NCBI RefSeq assembly: GCF_024979295.1
Contig: NZ_JANLCJ010000003.1
Span: forward strand, 492,033-556,032
Direction: 5' to 3'
Length of the DNA: 64,000 bases
DNA from: Herbiconiux daphne
GTDB lineage: Bacteria; Actinomycetota; Actinomycetes; Actinomycetales; Microbacteriaceae
This document shows positions 1 to 6,279 of the stretch, in pieces; positions within the stretch are counted from its first letter, which is position 1; every line of letters starts with the position of its first letter. The notes under the pieces were generated by a model. It was not told where the DNA came from, ran no database searches, and worked only from the letters and a program-made list of their open reading frames with translations. A program made the translations under genes and the position numbers.

Positions 1-399
1 CGACTCGCCACCGTGCAGGTGCTGTGCCTGCTGGTGCTGGGGGCGGTCGCGTGGCTCGTGTCGGGCGCCGTCGGCGCGCAGGCGGGCTCGCCGGATGCCT
101 GGACCTCGGGCCTCGCCGAGTTCCTGCACGTGATCGTGCTCGCGTCGTTCGGGGCCTCGTCGTTGCTGCTGGTGCCGCTCGGTCGCACGAGCGGGCGGCG
201 CATCCTCGACTGGTCACCCGCGACCTGGGCTCTGCTGACGGTGGCATCGTTCTCGGCACTGGCGATGCTGTTCGTGCCGGCGCTGGTGGCGGCATCCGGA
301 AGCGGCGTGCCGATCGCGGTGCTCATCGCGGGGTTGGCGTTCGCCGCCGTCTGTGTGTCGGCGTGGGCGTGGACGCGGTTCGTCGCCGACGACTCGTAG
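1..399 (+). CDS. C-terminal part of an integral membrane protein (5' end outside window)
   Basis: The reading frame is open from base 1, so this is probably the tail of a longer gene; an internal GTG at 13 could be a start but has no visible ribosome binding site. About 132 residues are visible and contain four hydrophobic stretches of 16-20 residues (around residues 5-20, 37-60, 75-97 and 103-123) separated by short charged loops. The protein ends DDS. I do not recognise a family. The downstream gene starts 120 bp further on the same strand. Confidence 0.6.
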   Translation, partial: RLATVQVLCLLVLGAVAWLVSGAVGAQAGSPDAWTSGLAEFLHVIVLASFGASSLLLVPLGRTSGRRILDWSPATWALLTVASFSALAMLFVPALVAASGSGVPIAVLIAGLAFAAVCVSAWAWTRFVADDS

Positions 400-518
400 C
401 GATGCGGGGCGAGCGATGAGAGGCGAACGATGAGAACGCGAGCGATGAACGGCGCCGCCCTTTGCGCCGTGTTACGCGCCCCGCGCCGAGGCCCGGCGAG
501 GCGACTTAGGATCGAAGA

Positions 519-1130
519 GTGACCAACGCGCAGACTTCGCCCCACGGCGACGACCTCAACCGGGAGCACGCGCACCACGAGAGCAACCTGGTGCCGCACC
601 CGAGCTCTGAACAGGTGAGCCCCGACGAGTTCAAGGCCGCCTTCCGCAACCACCCCGCCGGTGTGGCCGTCATCACGGCCGACGCCGGCGACGGCCCGGT
701 GGCCCTCACCGCGACCTCGGTGTTCTCGGTGAGCGTCGAGCCGCCGCTGCTCGTGTTCTCGATCAGCGAGCTCTCGTCGAGCACCCCCACCATTCGCAAG
801 GCCGACACCGTCGTGGTGCACCTGCTCGGCGCGGGTCAGCTCGACATCGCCAAGCTCGGCGCGACGAGCGGCATCGACCGGTTCGCCGACACGTCGATCT
901 GGGGGCGCCTGCCTACGGGCGAGCCCTACTTCCCCGCCGCGCACGCCTGGATCCGGGGGCGCGTGGTCAACAAGATGGAGGCCGGCGGCTCCACGGTGGT
1001 CGCCGTGCAGGCGCTCGAGACCAAGGCTCCCCCCGCGGGTGATCCGTCAGCGGATGCCGCCGAGGCCGAGCCGCTCGTCTACCACAACCGCACTTGGCAC
1101 CGCCTCGGCGAGCACTCCAAGATCCAGTAG
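519..1130 (+). CDS. Flavin reductase family protein (FMN-binding split barrel)
   Basis: 203 residues from a GTG start. After a hydrophilic N-terminal extension of about 35 residues, the segment FRNHPAGVAVITA begins the flavin reductase-like domain. It continues with LTATSVFSVSVEPPLLVF, the typical FMN-phosphate-binding strand pattern, and closes near YHNRTWHRLG. Family members reduce FMN or FAD with NAD(P)H, often to feed a partner monooxygenase. No monooxygenase is adjacent, although the F420-dependent oxidoreductase lies convergent about 0.3 kb away. The family assignment is firm and the partner is unknown. Confidence 0.85.
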   Translation: MTNAQTSPHGDDLNREHAHHESNLVPHPSSEQVSPDEFKAAFRNHPAGVAVITADAGDGPVALTATSVFSVSVEPPLLVFSISELSSSTPTIRKADTVVVHLLGAGQLDIAKLGATSGIDRFADTSIWGRLPTGEPYFPAAHAWIRGRVVNKMEAGGSTVVAVQALETKAPPAGDPSADAAEAEPLVYHNRTWHRLGEHSKIQ

Positions 1131-1241
1131 CCCCCCCCGGAATGGGGACATACGGCCAGGGCCCGAAGGCGCACACTGGAAGGTGACAGCACCCGTTCAC
1201 CGAAGACCCGGTCAATGACCAGCCCGGGGGAAGCCACATTC

Positions 1242-1454
1242 ATGATCGACACCACCGCCATCCGCTATGAACGCATCGAAGCCGACTACTGGCTCGTGAT
1301 CGACGAGAACGACTCCCGCAACGAGCCCATCGGGTGGGTGCGCGAACGTCTGGTCTTCGAGGGGGGCCGCTACGGCAACGTGCGGGCCGACCGTCTCTGG
1401 ACGTCGCTCGAGGCCAGCCGCCGCTGGTTCGCCGAACTGCGGTCGGCCGGCTGA
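1242..1454 (+). CDS. Small hypothetical protein (70 aa)
   Basis: I chose the ATG at 1242 because a GGGGGAAG Shine-Dalgarno-like stretch lies about 9 bp upstream; an in-frame ATG at 1215 lacks one. The product starts MIDTTAIRYERIEADY and has two Trp near the C-terminus in an amphipathic helix-like segment. It ends 9 bp before the convergent fgd gene. No family is recognised. Confidence 0.55.
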   Translation: MIDTTAIRYERIEADYWLVIDENDSRNEPIGWVRERLVFEGGRYGNVRADRLWTSLEASRRWFAELRSAG

Positions 1455-1463
1455 GCCGTCGCG

Positions 1464-2474
1464 TCAGCCGTGCTGTTGCCGCAGGCGCGGCAGGATCTCG
1501 GCGCCGTAGAGCTCGATGAAGCGCCGCTGATCGGCGCCGGGACCGTGGAACACCAGGTGCCGGAAGCCGAGATCGATGTACTCGTTGATGCGCGCGACGT
1601 GCTCGTCGGGGTCGGTCGACACGATCCAGCGTGACGCGGCCCGCTCGATCGGCAGCTCGTCGGCGAGCCGCTGCATCTCGATCGGGTCTTCGACGCCCAT
1701 CTTCTCTTCGGGCGTGAGCGCGAGGGGCGCCCAGTAGCGGGTGTCCTGCAGGGCGCGTTCGCGGTCGTGGTCGAACGACACCTTCATCTCCATCAGGGTG
1801 TCGACGTCGTCGGCGGTGCGCCCACCCCTCTCGATGCCTTCGGCGAGGGCCGGCAGCAGCACGTCTGTGTAGAGCTCGCGGGCCTTGCCCGACGTGGTGA
1901 TGAACCCGGATGCGAGGCGTCCGGCCAGGCGGGTGGCCGCCGGCCCCGCGGCGCCGATGTAGATCGGCACGGGGGTCTCGGGTCGGTCGTAGATGGTGGC
2001 GTTCTCTGTGCGGAAGAACTGGCCGTCGTAGGTGACCCGGTCGTCGCTCCAGAGGGTCTCGATGATGGTGATGGCCTCTTTGAGCCGCGCGAAACGCTCT
2101 TTCATGTCGGGCCAGGGCAGCCCGAGGGCCACCTCGTTGAGCGCCTCCCCGCTGCCGACGCCGAGGATGACGCGGCCCGGGAACAGCGACCCGAGCGTGC
2201 CGAACGCCTGGGCGACCACGGCGGGGTGGTAGCGGAACGAGGGGGTGAGCACCGAGGTGCCCATGATGATGCGCTCGGTGCTCGCGCCCAGTGCGCCGAG
2301 CCACGGCATAGCGGCCGGGGCGTGGCCGCCCTCGTGGTTCCAGGGCTGGAAGTGGTCGGAGACGAAGACGGAGTCGAACCCCGCGCGCTCGGCGAGCACG
2401 CCGTACTCGAGCAGCTCCGAGGGGCCGAACTGCTCGGCGGAGGCCTTGTAGCCGAAGCGGATCGGAATGGTCAT
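1464..2474 (-). CDS. fgd: F420-dependent glucose-6-phosphate dehydrogenase
   Basis: 336 residues, a luciferase-like TIM barrel. It starts at ATG 2474 after an AGAAAGAGG ribosome binding site. The N-terminus FGYKASAEQFGP, the SDHFQPW active-site segment (Asp40, His41) and GSGEALNE closely match mycobacterial FGD1. The phosphate-binding positions are also kept (Lys in TSGK, Lys in TPEEK, Arg in AASRW), which argues for glucose 6-phosphate rather than a generic F420 oxidoreductase. The enzyme makes 6-phosphogluconolactone and reduced F420H2. Together with gnd in this window it would give an F420-linked entry to the pentose phosphate route. It is monocistronic. Confidence 0.9.
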   Translation of the reverse strand: MTIPIRFGYKASAEQFGPSELLEYGVLAERAGFDSVFVSDHFQPWNHEGGHAPAAMPWLGALGASTERIIMGTSVLTPSFRYHPAVVAQAFGTLGSLFPGRVILGVGSGEALNEVALGLPWPDMKERFARLKEAITIIETLWSDDRVTYDGQFFRTENATIYDRPETPVPIYIGAAGPAATRLAGRLASGFITTSGKARELYTDVLLPALAEGIERGGRTADDVDTLMEMKVSFDHDRERALQDTRYWAPLALTPEEKMGVEDPIEMQRLADELPIERAASRWIVSTDPDEHVARINEYIDLGFRHLVFHGPGADQRRFIELYGAEILPRLRQQHG

Positions 2475-2536
2475 GCTGCCTCTTTCTCCGTTGCCGGCGA
2501 CCGTCGTCGCCGCCCGTTCGAGTCTAGAGCCCCGGG

Positions 2537-2905
2537 TCAGCGGGGTGCGGCGAGCAGCCGGAGCGCCTTCTCGAAGGTTCTCACCGGAGTCATCAGCGAC
2601 GCGACATCCGGAGCCAGCTCGCCACTGCGCTCGGCCGCCTTGTCGGCGACCACGATCACGCGGGCGTTGGCCAGGCGGCACACCCTGATCTTGTAGTTGA
2701 TGGTGACGCGCTCGCCCTCGCGCTGCTCGATGATGGCCACGTCGGGCGGAAAGGCGGGGTCGGTCAGGAGTTCGCCCAGTGAGCCGGCGGCGATGCGCAC
2801 CTCGACACCGTCGAGCGCGCGCAACGCCGCGACCTTCTCGGCCAGGGCCGCCCTGTCGGCGTCGACCACGGCCACGGTCGTCAGGTGGTGCTCGGGCTCA
2901 GACAT
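2537..2905 (-). CDS. Receiver-like (response-regulator fold) domain protein
   Basis: 122 residues. Two ATG codons are adjacent; the second (2905) has the better spacing from GAAGG. The protein reads as alternating beta/alpha units: TTVAVVDADRAAL, VEVRIAAGS, PPDVAIIEQ, NARVIVVADKA. This resembles a stand-alone CheY-like receiver domain, but the acidic pocket and phospho-acceptor context are poor. If it is a receiver it is probably degenerate. It is divergent from the small acidic ORF at 3044. Confidence 0.5.
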   Translation of the reverse strand: MSEPEHHLTTVAVVDADRAALAEKVAALRALDGVEVRIAAGSLGELLTDPAFPPDVAIIEQREGERVTINYKIRVCRLANARVIVVADKAAERSGELAPDVASLMTPVRTFEKALRLLAAPR

Positions 2906-3043
2906 CATCGTCCTTCGTGCGGGTCGTCGAGGGCTTCGTCGTCATCGGTGTCGCTCTCGTCACTGCTCCCATCATGACCCCGTCGCGCGCTTTTCGGGCA
3001 GGATGCCCTTGCGACGCCACAGAATGCGCCTAGGGTCGAGAGC

Positions 3044-3184
3044 ATGAGCGACATCGACGACAAGTCCCGTAACGACGACGCACGCCCCGATGCAGAAGAC
3101 CTGCCCGACGGCTCTTCCTCAGACGGCAGCGACGCGCAAGACGGCGAAGACACCGCGTCGGGCGGCGGCGCCGACGACGAGTAG
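3044..3184 (+). CDS. Small acidic hypothetical protein (46 aa)
   Basis: ATG at 3044 to TAG at 3184. The product starts MSDIDDKSRNDD and is almost entirely Asp, Glu, Ser and Gly, with no hydrophobic core. Such very acidic short proteins are common but unstudied in actinobacteria. Only a weak purine-rich stretch (GGGTCGAGAG) precedes the start. Coding status is plausible but not proven. Confidence 0.4.
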   Translation: MSDIDDKSRNDDARPDAEDLPDGSSSDGSDAQDGEDTASGGGADDE

Positions 3185-3262
3185 CCGCTAGCGCCCAGCA
3201 TGCGCTGACGCGCCCCCGTTGAGGGGCTATCGACGGGTGGGCGCCGCGATCTAACCTCAGCC

Positions 3263-4210
3263 ATGGGTACAGAGCGGTACGTTCCAACGGATGGCCTGAC
3301 GGACGCGAAGAAACAAGAGGTGGCAGCGGCCAGAGCCGACGCCATCATCGCGTTCAACAAGTCCGCGCTGAAGATCGTCGAGAACCTCGGCAAAGAAGAC
3401 GGGCTCACCGGACGCAAAAGATTCTGGGTGACGGCAGGCTTCTCGTTGCTGGCCATCCTGCTGACCGGAGCCATCGCGCTGATCGTGGTGCTCCGCCAGC
3501 AGACCACGGTGCCGAACCTCATCGCGTGCGTCTTCGCGCTGGCTGTCCTGCTCTTGGCCGGATTCATCAATCCACTGCAGACCATCGAACGAGATGTCGT
3601 CTTCCGGCGATGGTCCGATCTGATCGTCGCCGGATTCTTCCTCCAGGCCGGCGACTGGGATGCGCACCTGAGCGACATGCGGCTCGCCACCCGCAATGCG
3701 ACCGCCGGCTTCGCGATCCTCGCCACCGCACATGGGCGAGCGTCGCGTCGCGTCACCGATACCCTGGCGTCGATCGTCAAGTCCGCAGCCGAGCTGGGCG
3801 CTGACGACCCGAAAGACGGCGACGCCACCGAACTGGCCTTGACGAACCCAGGGAACCAGAAATCGACCGTGGGAACTAAGATCACTGAGCTGAAGCTCGA
3901 CGCGTCGGGCCCCGGCACCCTGACCTATTCAGGATCGCTTCCCGACGGCCTGGCGGTGGACGTCGCGACCGGAACGATCTCCGGAACACCGGCGAAAGCC
4001 GAGAACAAGGCAGTCACGATCTCGGTGGCTTCCGACAAGTTGCCCGACCAGAGCCTCACGGTCGGATTCCCGTGGACGGTCGAAGCGGCCGTCACCCCAC
4101 CGGCCGCGGACGGCGGTGGGCAGGCGCCGGGACCCAAGCCTGCAGACCCGGCCGACCCCGCAAACCCTGCAGACCCGGTCGATCCGGCGAAGCCGGCCGC
4201 GACCCCGTGA
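3263..4210 (+). CDS. Membrane protein with C-terminal putative Ig-like (He_PIG-type) domain
   Basis: 315 residues. A charged cytoplasmic-looking N-terminus (1-55) is followed by two membrane helices (about 56-77 and 84-103) and a soluble segment. Residues about 195-275 contain NPGNQKSTVGT, LPDGLAVDVATGTISGTP and VTISVASDK, the pattern of putative Ig (He_PIG) domains found in surface proteins. The tail is a Pro-Ala-Asp repeat, typical of cell-wall-spanning linkers. I infer an envelope-anchored adhesion-like or structural protein. The att-like repeat that marks the decayed element begins 64 bp after its stop. Confidence 0.6.
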   Translation: MGTERYVPTDGLTDAKKQEVAAARADAIIAFNKSALKIVENLGKEDGLTGRKRFWVTAGFSLLAILLTGAIALIVVLRQQTTVPNLIACVFALAVLLLAGFINPLQTIERDVVFRRWSDLIVAGFFLQAGDWDAHLSDMRLATRNATAGFAILATAHGRASRRVTDTLASIVKSAAELGADDPKDGDATELALTNPGNQKSTVGTKITELKLDASGPGTLTYSGSLPDGLAVDVATGTISGTPAKAENKAVTISVASDKLPDQSLTVGFPWTVEAAVTPPAADGGGQAPGPKPADPADPANPADPVDPAKPAATP

Positions 4211-4273
4211 CCACCAGCGCATAGAGGACCGACCAGCGCGGCGGCGTCTCGCGCAAGGGCGATGGACGAGGCG

Positions 4274-4291
4274 CCCCTAGAGGGACTCGAA
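4274..4291. repeat. Distal att-like repeat
   Basis: CCCCTAGAGGGACTCGAA matches the T-arm/acceptor part of the tRNA gene at 6090-6107 except for one base (T for C at position 5). Interpreted as the far attachment site of the decayed element. Confidence 0.65.
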
Positions 4292-4357
4292 AGATAAGCC
4301 CTTGGCTGCTCTGGCGCTGCGGCGTTCAACAGCCCCGGGAGTCCGGACCTTTTCGGA

Positions 4358-5269
4358 TCACTCGGACACTCCCGGTTCACCACCGGCGGCTGTAATTGTG
4401 TCCGATTTGTGTCCACGAGCGCGCGCGAAGACGTCGGCCATGTCGATGTCATCGATCTCGACCTGGCCGCTGCCGTTTGCATCAAGCTCGATAATCTGAA
4501 CGCTCGGGTCGACGTCAGGCGTGCGGATGTACCCGTGCTGCTCAATCTTGCCGGCAAGGCTTTCGTCGTGCGTGTCGAGCATCGCTTCGGCCCAGATTTC
4601 ATGCAGCAGGCCATCGAGTCTGAGGCCGTATATGTACAGCCTCACGGCGGCCTCCTCGAGTTCCTCCATCCTCCACTGCATTGTCACGCCGTCAGCCTTG
4701 CGATCGAATCTCGAGATGAGTACCGCAGGCATGTCGTAATCCCAGATCGAGCCGTGCACAATGTGGTCACGAAGCACTTTCAGTCCGTGCTTTTGCGCCA
4801 AGTCGAGTTCAATCCGGAGCGGTTTCCTGAGCCAGGCATGGTCATCGTTAGGCAGGGCACGATCGGCCTCCTTCGACAAAGTGTCCTCCAACCATGTCCA
4901 TGTCTTGTCGACCAACGCGAAGCTGTTCTTCATTCGGCGCAGCACGATGACGAGGCGCTTCATCGCTGCCTCAATGTGACCAGATGCGACGGTGGCCCGA
5001 CCTACCGCAGCGTAGATCTGGGCTTGTCGGTCGCGATCCGCTTGAGACGGCCCGCCAAGCCTGACGACAATAGCGTTGGACGCGTTGATGCTCGGGTCCT
5101 CAGTGGCCGGCATCGACAGCATGTACTCGTATGAGGGGACACCTTCTCCACGCACGGTAACTCGATAGGGCATCTTGCCGCCGGGCGGCCAGGATCGTTT
5201 GTCGGAGTACGTGAGCGTCTCGTACTCCGAACCGAGGGGGTCGTGCATCTCTCTATGGGTAGCGCTCAT
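4358..5269 (-). CDS. Hypothetical accessory protein with a single EF-hand-like loop
   Basis: 303 residues. Base composition is visibly lower in GC than the neighbours, which fits acquired DNA. The central part (about 85-240) is helical, with conserved-looking Trp and charged residues and no recognised catalytic motif. Near the C-terminus DANGSGQVEIDD (about 263-274) fits the EF-hand calcium loop: acidic or polar residues at 1, 3, 5 and 12, Gly at 6, Val at 8. It lies inside the att-bounded relic and is the only apparently intact gene there. Function unknown. Confidence 0.65.
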   Translation of the reverse strand: MSATHREMHDPLGSEYETLTYSDKRSWPPGGKMPYRVTVRGEGVPSYEYMLSMPATEDPSINASNAIVVRLGGPSQADRDRQAQIYAAVGRATVASGHIEAAMKRLVIVLRRMKNSFALVDKTWTWLEDTLSKEADRALPNDDHAWLRKPLRIELDLAQKHGLKVLRDHIVHGSIWDYDMPAVLISRFDRKADGVTMQWRMEELEEAAVRLYIYGLRLDGLLHEIWAEAMLDTHDESLAGKIEQHGYIRTPDVDPSVQIIELDANGSGQVEIDDIDMADVFARARGHKSDTITAAGGEPGVSE

Positions 5270-5380
5270 GTGGTGATGCTACTGGCGGCCGCGTGCGGCG
5301 CGTTGGCGTGTCGTCGGCGGCCTTGTCTACGATCATCATGCTGCGCGGGCCGGCGCGCTCCCCAGTGAGAGGAGCACCCG

Positions 5381-5660
5381 TGATTAAGTGGCACCCCGAG
5401 CAGAACCTCAAGCCCGTCGTGTGGCGCTCCCGCGCCCGGGCACGGACGAGGACTTCGCCGAGGTCCGTTACCTGCAGGTCACCCTCGGCGGCTCGAACGT
5501 GTGGCGGTACCAGGTGGTGCGCATCGACGTCGAGACCCGGCGCCTTATCGGCGACGGCTACTTCCGGTCCCTCGAAGACGCAGCGTTCGCGTGCAACCGA
5601 AGCTACGTCGGCCAGGTCGGCGGCGCCGCACGGTCGCTCACCGACCGCCACGAGCTGCAG
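5381..5660 (+). pseudogene. Frameshifted small accessory gene
   Basis: AGAGGAG five bases before the GTG at 5381 marks a good start, giving VIKWHPEQNLKPVVWRSR. Normal coding character then stops and resumes in another frame at about 5440 (GTDEDFAEVRYLQVTLGG, then SNVWRYQVVRIDVETRR), with GC-rich third positions on both sides. The second frame runs into the integrase remnant near 5660 without its own stop. I read this as a small gene broken by an indel near 5430 and fused to the integrase relic by deletion. No family recognised. Confidence 0.5.
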
Positions 5661-6080
5661 CGATTACGGCATCCTCGACGTCGCCGTGATGGATCGCCGC
5701 ATTGCCCAGAATCCCGCCCGAGGCGTCACCCTCCCCCGCAAGACGAAACGACACCACTAGTACTTCACCCACGAGCAAGTCGAGCTGCTCGCAAGCTCCA
5801 CAAAGACGCAAGGCACTCTCGTTCGGTTCCTGGCCTACACGGGCCCGCCGTCTCCGCCGTCGCGAACCTGAAAGCAGTGCAACGCATGCTCGGCCACGCG
5901 TCCGCAGCGATGACCTTGGACACCTACGCCGACCTCTTCGACGACGACCTCGACGCCGTCGCGGAGGCCCTCGATCACGCCCGTACGAGTTCGGTTGTGT
6001 CCCATCCGGGTCCACGACCGGTCCTGGAGATGAACAAAACCCCCGTACTTCCTCTCAAACAAGAGGAAGCTCAGGGCTAG
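5661..6080 (+). pseudogene. Tyrosine-family integrase remnant
   Basis: The first part (about 5661-5850) reads YGILDVAVMDRRIAQNPARG and YFTHEQVELLASSTK, normal integrase core-binding sequence, interrupted by TAG at 5758. At LVRFLAYTG the frame jumps to AVSAVANLKAVQRMLGHAS, then MTLDTYADLFDDDLD, the C-terminal end of the catalytic domain with its LGH histidine and nucleophile tyrosine. About 100 residues between them, including the catalytic Arg of box I and the HxxR motif, are missing. The gene cannot make an active recombinase. Its 3' end lies 8 bp from the tRNA, as expected for the integrase of the element bounded by the att repeats. Confidence 0.8.
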
Positions 6081-6087
6081 GGAGCGG

Positions 6088-6161
6088 TACCCCCAGAGGG
6101 ACTCGAACCCTCACTGTGACGATTTTAAGTCGTCTGCCTCTGCCGATTGGGCTATGGGGGC
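6088..6161 (-). tRNA. tRNA with anticodon UAA (Leu by anticodon), short variable loop
   Basis: On the minus strand a complete cloverleaf can be folded. Acceptor GCCCCCA pairs with TGGGGGT (G1-U72 wobble). The D stem is GCC/GGC, the anticodon stem GACGA/TCGTC with loop CTTAAAA, and the T arm GAGGG-TTCGAGT-CCCTC. The discriminator is A and CC follows. The anticodon is UAA, which decodes UUA leucine. The variable region is only 5 nt, whereas bacterial tRNA-Leu normally has a long variable arm. The 3' end is reused as an attachment site. Confidence 0.85.
6090..6107. repeat. tRNA-proximal att-like repeat
   Basis: CCCCCAGAGGGACTCGAA is part of the tRNA acceptor and T arm and is the partner of the copy at 4274-4291 (17 of 18 bases equal). 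Confidence 0.65.
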
Positions 6162-6163
6162 AA

Positions 6164-6267
6164 GCGACCTCATCGTACCCGGGCGGGCTGGGCAGACGAC
6201 GGCGCCGCGCATCCGGAGCCCTGGGCGGGGACGGATGCGCGGCGCGAGTCGTGCGGAATGAGGTCGC
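6164..6267. terminator. Long nested stem-loop downstream of ndh
   Basis: An outer 10-bp perfect pairing (6164-6173 with 6258-6267, GCGACCTCAT/ATGAGGTCGC) encloses a 14-bp perfect pairing (6202-6215 with 6232-6245, GCGCCGCGCATCCG and its complement). There is no U-tract, so it could be a Rho-type or processing structure between ndh and the tRNA rather than a classical intrinsic terminator. The inner arms contain the heptamer GCATCCG in inverted orientation. Confidence 0.5.
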
Positions 6268-6279
6268 GAGACCGGCGGG

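Larger units (their letters stand above)
4274..6107. mobile_element. Vestigial integrative element at a tRNA gene
   Basis: About 1.8 kb lies between an 18-bp repeat (4274-4291) and its near-identical copy inside the 3' end of the tRNA gene (6090-6107), with one mismatch. The interval holds an accessory gene of lower GC, a frameshifted small gene and a tyrosine-integrase remnant that points toward the tRNA. This is the layout left by an integrative element that used the tRNA 3' end as attachment site and then lost most of its DNA. Confidence 0.7.

Noticed and set aside
400..455. Short direct repeats of GCGAGCGATGA/GCGAACGATGA after the first gene
   Set aside because: Three degenerate copies of about 11 bp in a GC-rich gap are weak evidence for a functional repeat and touch no regulatory signal.
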